Of a DNA stretch of 43,031 nt, positions 34,085-43,031 are shown piece by piece; position 1 is the stretch's first letter, and each line of letters starts with the position of its first letter. Both the position numbers and the translations under genes were made by a program. The notes below the pieces were generated by a model. That model saw nothing but the letters and a program-made list of their open reading frames with translations. It was not told the DNA's origin and did no database searches. Location: the NCBI GenBank assembly GCA_902562285.1, contig CACESU010000014.1, positions 1 to 43,031 of the forward strand, in the 5' to 3' direction. Source of the stretch: an uncultured Alphaproteobacteria bacterium. Its GTDB lineage: Bacteria > Pseudomonadota > Alphaproteobacteria > Rhodobacterales > Rhodobacteraceae.

Positions 34085-36439
34085 ATGAATAAAGATATAC
34101 GTGAAATGAATTATGGTCCCTCTTTGGAGTCCTCCGAGTTAGCTTTTAAATGGCTATCGAAAAATAATAATAAATTTGGACATTTCATAAATGGAAAGAT
34201 GACACCTCCAAAAAATACTTTTGAAACTATTAATCCTGCTAACTCAGATATATTGGCTAGTATTTCGAAAGGATCTCTTTCAGATGTTAATAATGCTGTA
34301 AAATCTGCAAAAGTTGCTTTTAAGAATTGGAAAAATTTAAAACCATTTGAAAGATCAAAATATTTATACGCTTTAGCAAGATTAATTCAAAAAAATAGTA
34401 GGATTTTAGCAGTATTAGAAACTTTAGATAATGGTAAACCTATCAGAGAAACTAGAGACTTAGATATACCATTAGTAGCAAGACATTTTTATCACCATGC
34501 TGGCTGGGCTGAAATTTTGAAAGATAAATTTCCAAAAAAAGAACCATTAGGTGTAATAGGTCAAATAATTCCATGGAATTTCCCTTTGCTAATGTTATCT
34601 TGGAAGATAGCACCTGCATTGGCTGCTGGAAATACAGTTGTATTAAAACCAGCTGAAACTACACCTCTAACCGCAATGTTTTTTGCAGAACTTTGCATTG
34701 AAGCACAAATTCCACCTGGTGTGGTGAATATAGTAAATGGAGACGGAGAAACAGGTTCATTTATTATAAAAAATAAGCAAATTTCAAAAATTGCATTTAC
34801 TGGTTCAACTGAAGTTGGAAGACTAATCAGGAAAGAAACTGCAGGAAAAGATAAGAAAATAAGTTTAGAACTTGGTGGAAAGTCAGCTTTTATAGTTTTT
34901 GAAGATGCTGATTTAGATAGTGCTATAGAGGGCGTTGTAGATTCAATTTGGTTTAATCAAGGAGAAGTTTGTTGTGCAGGTTCTAGATTACTTATTCAAG
35001 AAGGAATTCAAAATAAATTCATAACTAAGCTCAAACGAAGAATGTCCAAATTAAGGTTAGGTAATCCTCTTGATAAATCTACTGACATTGGAGCCATTAA
35101 TTCACTTCAGCAATTAAAAAAGATCAAATCACTTGTAGCCAGTGGTTCAAAAGAAGGTGCCAATATTTATCAACCAAAAATTGAAATACCAAAAAAAGGC
35201 TTCTTTTACCCACCAACATTATTAGAAAATACTCATCAATCTATGAATATATGCCAAACAGAAATTTTTGGCCCAGTTCTTAGTGTTATACCTTTCAGAA
35301 CTCCAAAAGAAGCAGTTTCAATTGCCAATAATTCTAGATATGGTTTGTCATCAAGTATTTGGACTGAAAATATTAACCTTGGATTAGATATAGCCCCTAA
35401 AATAAAGGCAGGAGTAGTTTGGATTAATTCAACAAATCTATTTGATGCTTCAGCAGGTTTTGGTGGATATAGAGAGAGTGGTTTTGGTAGAGAAGGAGGA
35501 GAAGAAGGACTATTAGATTATTTAAATGAAACTAGTAAACCATTAATTTCTGTTCAAAAGCAGAAAAAAAATAAAAATAAAAAAATAGAAAAAAACAAAC
35601 CAAAAACTATTGATAGAACCAGAAAACTATTTATTGGCGGTTTTCAAAAAAGAAGTGATAGTGGTTATGATAAACATATTTATTCATTCAATAAGTTAAT
35701 TGGTCAAGTACCCCTTGGAAATAGAAAAGATATAAGAGATGCAGTTGAATATGCTAGTAATGAAAGCAAATGGAGAAGAATGTCGGCACATGCAAGAGCA
35801 CAAGTGCTTTATTACGCAGCTGAAAATTTAGATATAAGAAAAGATGAATTTGCGCAAACTATTCAATTAATGACAGGAGAAAATGGAAAAGAAGAGGTTG
35901 ATCAAGCACTAGAAAATATTTTTTATTTTGCTTCCTGGGCTGATAAATTTGAAGGGACAATTCATAATGTGCCAATTAGAGGTGTATCACTAGCGATGAA
36001 AGAGCCTCTAGGGGTTATAGCTATAGTGTGTCCTGATAATAATCCTCTTTTATCATTTATACATCTAGTTTTTAGTGCTTTATGTATGGGTAATACTGTA
36101 GTTGTTGTTCCATCAGAAAAACATCCTCTATGTGCTATAGATATGTATCAGATATTTGAAACATCTGATTTTCCACCTGGAGCCATAAATATAGTCACAG
36201 GAAATAGAGATGAGTTATCAGAAACATTATCTAAGCACATGCAAGTTGATGGAATTTGGTATTTTGGATCTAAAGAAGGATCAAAAAAAATTGAAGAAAA
36301 CTCAAATTCTAATTTGAAACAAACTTGGGTCAATAATGGATTAAGTTATTCTTGGGTTGACTTACCAAAGGAAATTAAAATGAAATCTCTTCAAAAATCT
36401 ATACAGATAAAAAATATTTGGATACCTTATGGAGAATAG
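34085..36439 (+). CDS. Tandem aldehyde dehydrogenase with degenerate second domain
   Basis: A 784-residue protein of two ALDH-like units. The first (about 30-495) is complete: PWNFP (Asn163), GSTEVGR, Glu262 in LELGGK and the catalytic Cys296 in GEVCCAGSR. A lysine-rich linker (about 500-518) leads to a second unit (about 520-784) that keeps an ALDH N-terminal fold (GVIAIVCPDNNPLL, GNTVVVVPSEKHPL) but ends before any ELGGK or cysteine motif, so it should be inactive, perhaps structural. The same architecture is found next to deoC in other alphaproteobacteria. It would oxidise the acetaldehyde made by DeoC to acetate. It ends only four bases from the convergent prpE stop. Confidence 0.93.
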   Translation: MNKDIREMNYGPSLESSELAFKWLSKNNNKFGHFINGKMTPPKNTFETINPANSDILASISKGSLSDVNNAVKSAKVAFKNWKNLKPFERSKYLYALARLIQKNSRILAVLETLDNGKPIRETRDLDIPLVARHFYHHAGWAEILKDKFPKKEPLGVIGQIIPWNFPLLMLSWKIAPALAAGNTVVLKPAETTPLTAMFFAELCIEAQIPPGVVNIVNGDGETGSFIIKNKQISKIAFTGSTEVGRLIRKETAGKDKKISLELGGKSAFIVFEDADLDSAIEGVVDSIWFNQGEVCCAGSRLLIQEGIQNKFITKLKRRMSKLRLGNPLDKSTDIGAINSLQQLKKIKSLVASGSKEGANIYQPKIEIPKKGFFYPPTLLENTHQSMNICQTEIFGPVLSVIPFRTPKEAVSIANNSRYGLSSSIWTENINLGLDIAPKIKAGVVWINSTNLFDASAGFGGYRESGFGREGGEEGLLDYLNETSKPLISVQKQKKNKNKKIEKNKPKTIDRTRKLFIGGFQKRSDSGYDKHIYSFNKLIGQVPLGNRKDIRDAVEYASNESKWRRMSAHARAQVLYYAAENLDIRKDEFAQTIQLMTGENGKEEVDQALENIFYFASWADKFEGTIHNVPIRGVSLAMKEPLGVIAIVCPDNNPLLSFIHLVFSALCMGNTVVVVPSEKHPLCAIDMYQIFETSDFPPGAINIVTGNRDELSETLSKHMQVDGIWYFGSKEGSKKIEENSNSNLKQTWVNNGLSYSWVDLPKEIKMKSLQKSIQIKNIWIPYGE

Positions 36440-36443
36440 ATCT

Positions 36444-38339
36444 TTAACTTTTTTTTGGATAGTCTAAATCAGTTAAGGCTTTTTTTATTTCCTCTAAAAT
36501 TGAAGGATCATCTATTGTAGCTGGAACTTTAAATTTTTCACCATTTGCAATTTTAAGCATTGTACCTCTGAGAATCTTTCCAGATCTTGTTTTAGGAAGT
36601 CTTTCTATAATTACAGCCATCTTAAAACTTGCTACAGGACCAATTTTGTCTCTCACCAGTGATATTGATTCTGCAATTATTTCTTCATGATTTCTATTCA
36701 CACCTGCATTAAGACAAATAAATCCTAGTGGCAATTGCCCTTTAAGATCGTCATTAACTCCTATTACTGCACATTCAGCTATATCAGGATGTTCTGAAAG
36801 AACCTCTTCCATAGCTCCAGTTGATAATCTATGTCCTGCGGTATTTATAACATCATCTGTACGTGCCATTATTGAAATGTAACCATCACTATCAATAAAA
36901 CCTGCGTCACCAGTATCATAATAACCAGGAAATCTTGTTAAGTAAGATTGTTTAAACCTATCATCTGCATTCCACAGGGTTGGTAAAGTTCCTGGAGGAA
37001 GAGGTAATTTCACAACTATTGATCCCAATTCATTAGTTTCAGAAGTTCTACTTCCCTCATCTAAAACTTTCACATCATAACCAGGCATGGCTAAACCAGC
37101 TGTACCAATTTTTACTGGTGGTGAATTTAAACCTTGAGGACACCCAACCATTGGGAATCCAGTTTCTGTTTGCCACCAGTGATCAATTACTGGAACTTTT
37201 AGTTTATTTGATGCCCAATTTATTGTATCAGAATCTGCTCTTTCACCAGCTAAGAATAGCGTTTTAAGTGAGCTTGTATCATATTTATTTATAAATTTAC
37301 CTATAGGATCACTTCGTTTTATTGCTCTAAAAGCAGTTGGAGCAGTAAATAGTATATCTACATTATACTCTTCAATTATTCTCCAAAAAGTTCCAGGATC
37401 TGGTGTTCCAACTGGTTTTCCTTCAAATAAAATCGTAGTATTTCCAGCAAACAATGGTGCATAAACTATATAAGAGTGTCCGACTACCCAACCAACATCA
37501 GAAGCTGCCCAAAATATATCGTCTTCGTCAGCTCCGTAGAAATTTTTCATAGTCCACATTAAGCTGACTAGATGACCCGCTGTTGGTCTTACTACTCCTT
37601 TTGGCTGCCCTGTTGTTCCTGAAGTATATAATATATATAAAGGGTCATTTCCAAAAACTGGTATACATTTACATTCAGATGATGATTTTTGAAACTCATA
37701 CCAATCATAATCTCGATTAGAAATTAAAGGAGCTTGAAGCTCGTCTCTTTGGAAAATAACACAAAAATTTGGCTTATGATTTGCTTGTTCAATAGCTTTA
37801 TCAAGTAAAGGTTTGTATGGAATAATACTGGTTGGTTCTATACCACATGATCCAGCAATTATAGCTTTAGGTTTAGCATCATCAATCCTAACAGCTAACT
37901 CATTAGAAGCAAAACCTCCAAAAACAACTGAATGAATAGCTCCTATTCTTGAGCAAGCAAGCATTGATACTATTGCTTCTGGTATCATTGGCATATAAAT
38001 AATTACTCTATCACCTTTTGTAATACCAGCGATACTCATTGCATGGGCAAATTTAGTTACTCTTTCAAGTAACTGGCTATAAGTGATTTTTTCTTTAATG
38101 CTTCTGATAGCACTATCATATATAATTGCAGTTTTTTCACCTTTTCCTTTTATCACGTGACGATCAACAGCATTGTAGCATGTATTTACTAAACCATCAG
38201 GAAACCATTTATAAAAGGGAGTATTGGAAGAATCTAAAGCAAAACTTGGAAATTTTATCCAATCTATGTTTTGTGCAGCATTAATCCAGAATTTCTCAGG
38301 ATCATTTTTCCATTCATTATATAAATCTTCATATCTCAT
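36444..38339 (-). CDS. prpE: Propionyl-CoA synthetase (acyl-adenylate forming)
   Basis: A 631-residue AMP-forming synthetase. It shows the acetyl/propionyl-CoA synthetase N-terminal domain, the P-loop-like ILYTSGTTGQPKGVVR, DHWWQTETGFP, the hinge YYDTGDAG and the C-terminal acetylatable lysine in KTRSGKILRGTM. Length matches PrpE (about 630) rather than Acs (about 650). It activates propionate in the cytoplasm; in Ruegeria PrpE also activates acrylate from DMSP. It lies 11 bases downstream of maeB and is part of the minus-strand propionate unit with methylmalonyl-CoA mutase. Confidence 0.95.
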   Translation of the reverse strand: MRYEDLYNEWKNDPEKFWINAAQNIDWIKFPSFALDSSNTPFYKWFPDGLVNTCYNAVDRHVIKGKGEKTAIIYDSAIRSIKEKITYSQLLERVTKFAHAMSIAGITKGDRVIIYMPMIPEAIVSMLACSRIGAIHSVVFGGFASNELAVRIDDAKPKAIIAGSCGIEPTSIIPYKPLLDKAIEQANHKPNFCVIFQRDELQAPLISNRDYDWYEFQKSSSECKCIPVFGNDPLYILYTSGTTGQPKGVVRPTAGHLVSLMWTMKNFYGADEDDIFWAASDVGWVVGHSYIVYAPLFAGNTTILFEGKPVGTPDPGTFWRIIEEYNVDILFTAPTAFRAIKRSDPIGKFINKYDTSSLKTLFLAGERADSDTINWASNKLKVPVIDHWWQTETGFPMVGCPQGLNSPPVKIGTAGLAMPGYDVKVLDEGSRTSETNELGSIVVKLPLPPGTLPTLWNADDRFKQSYLTRFPGYYDTGDAGFIDSDGYISIMARTDDVINTAGHRLSTGAMEEVLSEHPDIAECAVIGVNDDLKGQLPLGFICLNAGVNRNHEEIIAESISLVRDKIGPVASFKMAVIIERLPKTRSGKILRGTMLKIANGEKFKVPATIDDPSILEEIKKALTDLDYPKKS

Positions 38340-38350
38340 TTGAAGTACAG

Positions 38351-40627
38351 CTAACTATATGTTTGAACGGGTGTACCTGCTAAAGCGGCTATATTAAGCA
38401 ATCCTCTTGCAGTAATGGAGGAGGTTACAATATGGGCTTTGTTCCCCATCCCCATAAGAATAGGGCCTACTTCAAGACCATTAGCACACATTTTTAAGAT
38501 GTTCCTAACACCGCTAGCTGCATCAGTATTGGCAAAAACTAAAGCATTTGCGGCACCATCTAATCTGCTATTAGGCATTATTCTTGATCTCAGTTCAGGG
38601 TCTAGAGCTGCATCAGAATGCATTTCTCCATCATATAAAAAATCACATTTACTCTCATCCAAAATTCTAAGAGCATCTCGCATATTTCGACCTGATTCAC
38701 TATCCAAATTACCAAACTGTGAGTGAGAACATAATGCTATCTTTGGTTCAATGCCAAAACGTCTAGCATGCCTTGCTGTTGCAATTACTGTTTGGGAAAT
38801 TTGGTCTGGTGATGGAATAGCGTTAACCTGAGTATCAGCTATTAATAAAGGACCATTTTCTAAAATCATAAGTGAAAGAGCCCCTATTGCATTTAATCCA
38901 CTATTTTCAAGAACCTCTTTTATGTATTTAAGATGCCATAGGTATTGTCCAAATGTTCCACAAATCAAACTATCAGCTTCTTTTCTATAGACCATGATTG
39001 CAGCAATAGCTGTACTATTAGTTCTCATTATAGCTTTTGCAAGTGCTGGGGTTACACCCCGCCTCTCCATAATTTTATGGTAGGTTTCCCAATATTCTCG
39101 AAAACGGGGATCACTTTCAGGATTAACTAATTCAAAGTCACTATCAATTCTTAATGGAAGACCATATTTTTCTATTCTACTCATTACTACTTCTGGCCGA
39201 CCTATTAGTATGGGTCTGTCACCAGTTTCTTCAATCATAGAAAATGAGGCTCTTAAAACACGTTCATCTTCTCCTTCTGAAAAAACAATCTTTCTACTTG
39301 CAGATCTTGCAGCTTCAAATACTGGGCGCATCAATAGTGAAGATTTATAAGCTGAATGCTCTAGTTTTTTTGTATATTCTAATATTGAACCAATCTTTTT
39401 TGTAGCCACACCGGTTTCAATTGCAGCCTTTGCAACTGCGGAGGCAACGAATGGCAGTAATCTTGGATCAAAAGGTTTAGGAATTACATAATTAGGTCCA
39501 AATTTCATATCTTCACCTTGATAAGCAGCTGCAGCTTCTGCTGAAGAATGCTCCCTAGCTAGCTTTGCAATTGCCTCAACACATGCTATTTTCATTTTTT
39601 CATTTATTTCAGTAGCTGCTATGTCTAGTGCACCTCTGAAAATAAATGGAAAGCATAATACATTATTTACTTGGTTTGGATAATCAGACCTACCCGTAGC
39701 CACAATTGCATTAGGGAAAACCTCGTAAACAATTTCTGGCATAATTTCAGGTATTGGGTTAGCAAGTGCAAAAATAATTGGGGATTCATTCATTTTTTTT
39801 AACATACTTTTTGATAGAGTATTAGGACCTGATAACCCTAGAAAAAAATCTGCTCCTTCAATAACTGTCTCTAATGAACTACTATCAGATTTCTGTGCAA
39901 AAGTAGCCTTATATATATTTTTATCTTTACGATCTTCTGTTACTAAACCTGATCTATCACAAAGCCAGATATTTTTCTTATTACACCCTAAGCTAACCAA
40001 CATCTCTAAACATGCAATACCAGCTGCACCACCACCTGTACATACAACTTTTATTTCTGAAATTTTCTTGTCTACAAGCTTAAGTGAATTGACTAATGCT
40101 GCCCCAACAACAATTGCTGTACCATGTTGATCATCATGGAAAACAGGAATACTCATCTTATCTTTACAAATCTTTTCAATAACAAAACAATCAGGAGCTT
40201 TTATATCCTCAAGATTAATAGCGCCAAAAGTTGGTTCTAAAGAAACAATGATTTCAGCTAATTTGTCAGGATTATTCTCGTTGATTTCTATATCAAAACA
40301 ATCAATACCTGCAAATTTTTTAAATAGTACTGCCTTACCTTCCATGACAGGTTTAGCAGCTAAAGCCCCGATATTTCCTAATCCCAGAACTGCGGTCCCG
40401 TTCGAAATAACTGCTACTAAATTTGATTTGGATGTATAATTGCCAGATTTCTCAAAGTCTTTTTTAATTTCTAAACATGCTTCAGCTACTCCCGGTGAAT
40501 ATGCTTTAGCTAAATCACTTTGGTTTGCCAAAGGTTTAGTAGCCCTAATTTCTAACTTTCCTGGTTTTGGGAACTCATGAAAATCTAAGGCTGCTTTTCT
40601 AACTGTCTCATTTTTAATTTTACTCAT
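38351..40627 (-). CDS. maeB: NADP-dependent malic enzyme with phosphotransacetylase-like domain
   Basis: A protein of about 758 residues. The N-terminal malic enzyme part (about 1-420) has SDLAKAYSPGVAEACLEI, PVFHDDQHGTAIVV, the nucleotide fold VVCTGGGAAGIACLEML and ALANPIPEI. The C-terminal part (about 425-758) is a phosphate acetyltransferase-like domain (ARKIVFSEGEDERVLRA, GVTPALAKAIM), usually regulatory, binding acetyl-CoA. It decarboxylates malate to pyruvate. ATG 40627 is chosen because GAAGGA lies seven bases upstream; the in-frame ATG at 40645 would overlap that site. Placed between the mutase and prpE, it offers a route from succinyl-CoA-derived malate to pyruvate. Confidence 0.95.
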   Translation of the reverse strand: MSKIKNETVRKAALDFHEFPKPGKLEIRATKPLANQSDLAKAYSPGVAEACLEIKKDFEKSGNYTSKSNLVAVISNGTAVLGLGNIGALAAKPVMEGKAVLFKKFAGIDCFDIEINENNPDKLAEIIVSLEPTFGAINLEDIKAPDCFVIEKICKDKMSIPVFHDDQHGTAIVVGAALVNSLKLVDKKISEIKVVCTGGGAAGIACLEMLVSLGCNKKNIWLCDRSGLVTEDRKDKNIYKATFAQKSDSSSLETVIEGADFFLGLSGPNTLSKSMLKKMNESPIIFALANPIPEIMPEIVYEVFPNAIVATGRSDYPNQVNNVLCFPFIFRGALDIAATEINEKMKIACVEAIAKLAREHSSAEAAAAYQGEDMKFGPNYVIPKPFDPRLLPFVASAVAKAAIETGVATKKIGSILEYTKKLEHSAYKSSLLMRPVFEAARSASRKIVFSEGEDERVLRASFSMIEETGDRPILIGRPEVVMSRIEKYGLPLRIDSDFELVNPESDPRFREYWETYHKIMERRGVTPALAKAIMRTNSTAIAAIMVYRKEADSLICGTFGQYLWHLKYIKEVLENSGLNAIGALSLMILENGPLLIADTQVNAIPSPDQISQTVIATARHARRFGIEPKIALCSHSQFGNLDSESGRNMRDALRILDESKCDFLYDGEMHSDAALDPELRSRIMPNSRLDGAANALVFANTDAASGVRNILKMCANGLEVGPILMGMGNKAHIVTSSITARGLLNIAALAGTPVQTYS

Positions 40628-40668
40628 TTTTTTCCTTCTAAGCATGAATAATTTGTAGAAAATAAAAA

Positions 40669-42798
40669 TTAATTTCCTAATAAAATATCCAACAAATTAT
40701 CTGCAGCATCTAAAATATTTGTACCGGGACCAAAAATAGCTCTAACCCCAATATCAGAAAGGAAATCATAATCTTCTCTAGGAATTACACCCCCGCAAAC
40801 AACTATTATTTCTTCTCCATCAATCTTTTTTAATTGGTCGATGAGAATAGGTACTAAAGTTTTATGAGCAGCAGCTTGTGACGAAACACCAATAATATGA
40901 ACGTCATTATCAACAGCATCTTGAGCCGCTTCCTCTGGAGTTTGGAATAAAGGGCCTACATCTACATCAAAACCAATATCTGCAAATGCAGTTGCAATGA
41001 CTTTTGCACCTCTATCATGCCCATCTTGTCCAAGCTTAATTACTAATATCCTTGGTCTTCTACCTTCATTTTTTTCAAAAAGTTCAACTTTGTTCTGAAT
41101 TTTCAAAAAACTCTCGTCATTTCCATAAGCATTTTTATATACACCAGATAATGTTTTATTATTTGCTCTATATCGACCAAAAACATTTTCTAAAGCTGAT
41201 GAAATTTCCCCAACAGTGGCTCTATTTCTAGCAGCATCAACAGCAAATTCTAATATATTACCAGATTTATTTCTACATATATTCTCAAGATCTTCTAACT
41301 TTTTTTTACATATATTATCATCTCTTGTTGCCCTAATTTGATTTAATCTATCAATTTGATTTTTTCTCACAGAAATATTATCTACATTCAGTATTTCAAC
41401 ATTCTCATGGTCTTTGGGTTTATATTTATTGACACCGACTATTACCTCTAAACCTTGGTCTATAGCAGCTTGTTTTTTAGCAGCAGATTCTTCTATTCTT
41501 GACTTAGGCAAACCTGCAGATACAGCTTCAGTCATACCCCCTAAATTTTCAACTTCTTGTATTAATTCCCAAGCCTTTTGTGTTAATTCACTAGTCAAAT
41601 TTTCAACATAATAACTTCCAGCCAATGGATCAATAACCTTAGTTATTCCTAACTCTTCTTGCATAATAAGCTGAGTATTTCTTGCTATTCTAGACGAAAA
41701 CTCTGTTGGAAGCCCCATAGCTTCGTCAAATGCATTAGTGTGTAGGCTCTGTGTACCACCTAATGTAGCAGCTAAAGCTTCATAAGAAGTTCTTACAATA
41801 TTATTGTAAGGATCTTTTTCTTGCAAACTCACACCTGATGTTTGGCAATGCACCCTCAATAGTGAAGAACTAGGTTTTTTTGGATTAAATTCCTTCATTA
41901 TCTTAGACCATAAGATCCTAGCAGCTCTTAATTTAGCAACTTCCATAAAAAAATTCATGCCTATAGCAAAGAAAAATGACAGACGACCAGCAAAAGCATC
42001 AATATCCATCCCCTTAGAAAGAGCTGCTTTTACATACTCTTTTCCATCTGCCAGTGTAAAGGCTAACTCCTGTACCAGATTTGCACCAGCTTCATGCATA
42101 TGGTAACCAGAAATAGAAATTGAATTAAACTTAGGCATTTCTTTACTTGTATATTCAATTATATCAGAAACGATTCTCATAGATGGCTCTGGTGGATATA
42201 TATAAGTATTCCTAACCATAAATTCTTTAAGAATATCATTCTGAATTGTTCCAGTTAAACTTGACTTTGCAATACCTTGTTCCTCTGCAGCCACAATAAA
42301 GTTTGCCATTATTGGAATTACTGCGCCATTCATTGTCATCGAAACAGACATTTTATCTAATGGTATATTTGAAAATAAAATTTTCATATCCTCTACACTA
42401 TCAATTGCAACACCAGCTTTTCCAACATCGCCAAGGACTCTTGGATGATCACTGTCATATCCTCTATGAGTCGGCAAATCAAAAGCTACTGAAATTCCTT
42501 TCTGTCCAGCCTCTAAGTTTTTTCTATAAAATGCATTACTTTCTTCAGCCGTTGAAAATCCAGCATACTGTCTGACAGTCCAAGGTCTTCCAGCGTACAT
42601 AGTTGCTCTAGGACCTCTACTGTAGCTATCTAAACCAGGTAATTCTTTTAAATGATTTATGTTTTCTAAATCATTTTCTGTATAGAGCGGTTTTATAGTA
42701 ATTTCCTCTGGTGTTAACCAGTTTAAGGAATCAATGGTTTTATCTTTTAGCTCTTTATTAGCTAATGTTTTCCACCTATTAATCTGATCTTTATTCAC
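40669..42798 (-). CDS. scpA: Methylmalonyl-CoA mutase
   Basis: A 709-residue single-chain, adenosylcobalamin-dependent mutase that converts methylmalonyl-CoA to succinyl-CoA. The substrate barrel contains [32 protein letters not shown] and [14 protein letters not shown]. The C-terminal B12 domain starts near residue 583 and has the base-off motif D592-G-H594-D-R-G597, then [14 protein letters not shown] and CGGVIP. The start is GTG 42798, overlapping the upstream stop as GTGA, with GGAG six bases before it. The propionyl-CoA carboxylase biotin subunit gene lies immediately upstream in the same operon. No epimerase or MeaB gene is in the window. Confidence 0.97.
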   Translation of the reverse strand: MNKDQINRWKTLANKELKDKTIDSLNWLTPEEITIKPLYTENDLENINHLKELPGLDSYSRGPRATMYAGRPWTVRQYAGFSTAEESNAFYRKNLEAGQKGISVAFDLPTHRGYDSDHPRVLGDVGKAGVAIDSVEDMKILFSNIPLDKMSVSMTMNGAVIPIMANFIVAAEEQGIAKSSLTGTIQNDILKEFMVRNTYIYPPEPSMRIVSDIIEYTSKEMPKFNSISISGYHMHEAGANLVQELAFTLADGKEYVKAALSKGMDIDAFAGRLSFFFAIGMNFFMEVAKLRAARILWSKIMKEFNPKKPSSSLLRVHCQTSGVSLQEKDPYNNIVRTSYEALAATLGGTQSLHTNAFDEAMGLPTEFSSRIARNTQLIMQEELGITKVIDPLAGSYYVENLTSELTQKAWELIQEVENLGGMTEAVSAGLPKSRIEESAAKKQAAIDQGLEVIVGVNKYKPKDHENVEILNVDNISVRKNQIDRLNQIRATRDDNICKKKLEDLENICRNKSGNILEFAVDAARNRATVGEISSALENVFGRYRANNKTLSGVYKNAYGNDESFLKIQNKVELFEKNEGRRPRILVIKLGQDGHDRGAKVIATAFADIGFDVDVGPLFQTPEEAAQDAVDNDVHIIGVSSQAAAHKTLVPILIDQLKKIDGEEIIVVCGGVIPREDYDFLSDIGVRAIFGPGTNILDAADNLLDILLGN

Positions 42799-43031
42799 TC
42801 AAACTCCAATATTGTGTCACCATCTGATAGAATATCGCCCAATTTAAAATTAATAGATTTAATTGTTCCACTTCTCTCAGCATAAATAACATTTACCATT
42901 TTCATTGCCTCTATTGCACATACTCTTTGTCCTTCATCGATTAAATCACCAATATTAACATCCACAGAGACTAACAAGCCAGGCATTGGAGAAATAATTT
43001 CATTTGTATTATTAATAGTACTTTTTCCAGG
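42795..43031 (-). CDS. pccA: Propionyl/acetyl-CoA carboxylase biotin-carrier end, partial
   Basis: The frame is open to the right edge, so only the last 78 residues of the gene are here. They form a biotinyl domain: [10 protein letters not shown], then the biotinylation site [11 protein letters not shown] with its Lys, and the closing [11 protein letters not shown]. In acyl-CoA carboxylases this domain ends the alpha (PccA) chain. Given direct overlap with methylmalonyl-CoA mutase, propionyl-CoA is the likely substrate. The internal ATG at 42986 is not a start. The stop overlaps the mutase GTG. Confidence 0.88.
   Translation of the reverse strand, partial: PGKSTINNTNEIISPMPGLLVSVDVNIGDLIDEGQRVCAIEAMKMVNVIYAERSGTIKSINFKLGDILSDGDTILEFE

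Overview
The window is AT-rich (about 30% GC by eye) and gene-dense. Intergenic gaps are short, TTG/GTG starts are common, and neighbouring genes often overlap by a few bases. Gene content points to a free-living marine alphaproteobacterium of the streamlined, SAR11-like or AEGEAN-169/HIMB59-like kind: a GlxBCD set, TAXI-type TRAP transport, betaine-homocysteine methyltransferase, a DddQ-like DMSP lyase, alphaproteobacterial cdd/deoC, and a propionyl-CoA/methylmalonyl-CoA route. The exact clade is an inference. No rRNA, tRNA or CRISPR array was found.

Layout. 1-9000: end of a rhodanese gene, an old-yellow-enzyme reductase, a YfcG-like GST, an ABC exporter, the glxBCD operon, a MipA/OmpV outer-membrane protein and a homocysteine methyltransferase. 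9100-14250: small membrane and redox proteins (DUF2721-like, peroxiredoxin-like, MAPEG), two EamA permeases, a conserved 90-aa protein and a PhyH-family dioxygenase. 14400-17550: a three-gene unit of a duplicated DUF1538 membrane protein and two divergent P-II-like proteins, with a long structured upstream region. 17550-19720: a cupin and a Tat-exported flavin amine oxidase behind a possible leaderless promoter.

19750-22470 is an accessory, decaying segment. It holds an unreported-size 54-aa lipoprotein-like ORF, an intact cupin of the manganese hydroxynitrile-lyase type, a zinc-finger protein, an AlpA-like regulator with two in-frame stops, a start-less winged-helix Rep-like fragment and a GFA-family fragment. 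It looks like the remains of an integrated element.

22480-29300: LysE exporter, di-iron fatty acid hydroxylase, AEC permease, a TAXI-TRAP transporter (fused permease plus binding protein), the DddQ-like DMSP lyase and a CBS-pair protein. 29400-36440: deoxynucleoside salvage, with cdd-deoA-deoB-upp on the minus strand diverging from deoC and a tandem aldehyde dehydrogenase on the plus strand. 36440-43031: prpE, malic enzyme with phosphotransacetylase domain, methylmalonyl-CoA mutase and the 3' end of a biotin carboxylase subunit gene, all on the minus strand, forming a propionate/acrylate-to-succinyl-CoA module with an anaplerotic exit.

Two themes tie the window together. C3 metabolism: acrylate from DMSP cleavage could feed PrpE, propionyl-CoA carboxylase, the mutase and MaeB. 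Nucleoside use: deoxyribose is split by DeoC and the acetaldehyde can be oxidised by the adjacent ALDH. The least described system is the DUF1538/P-II trio.
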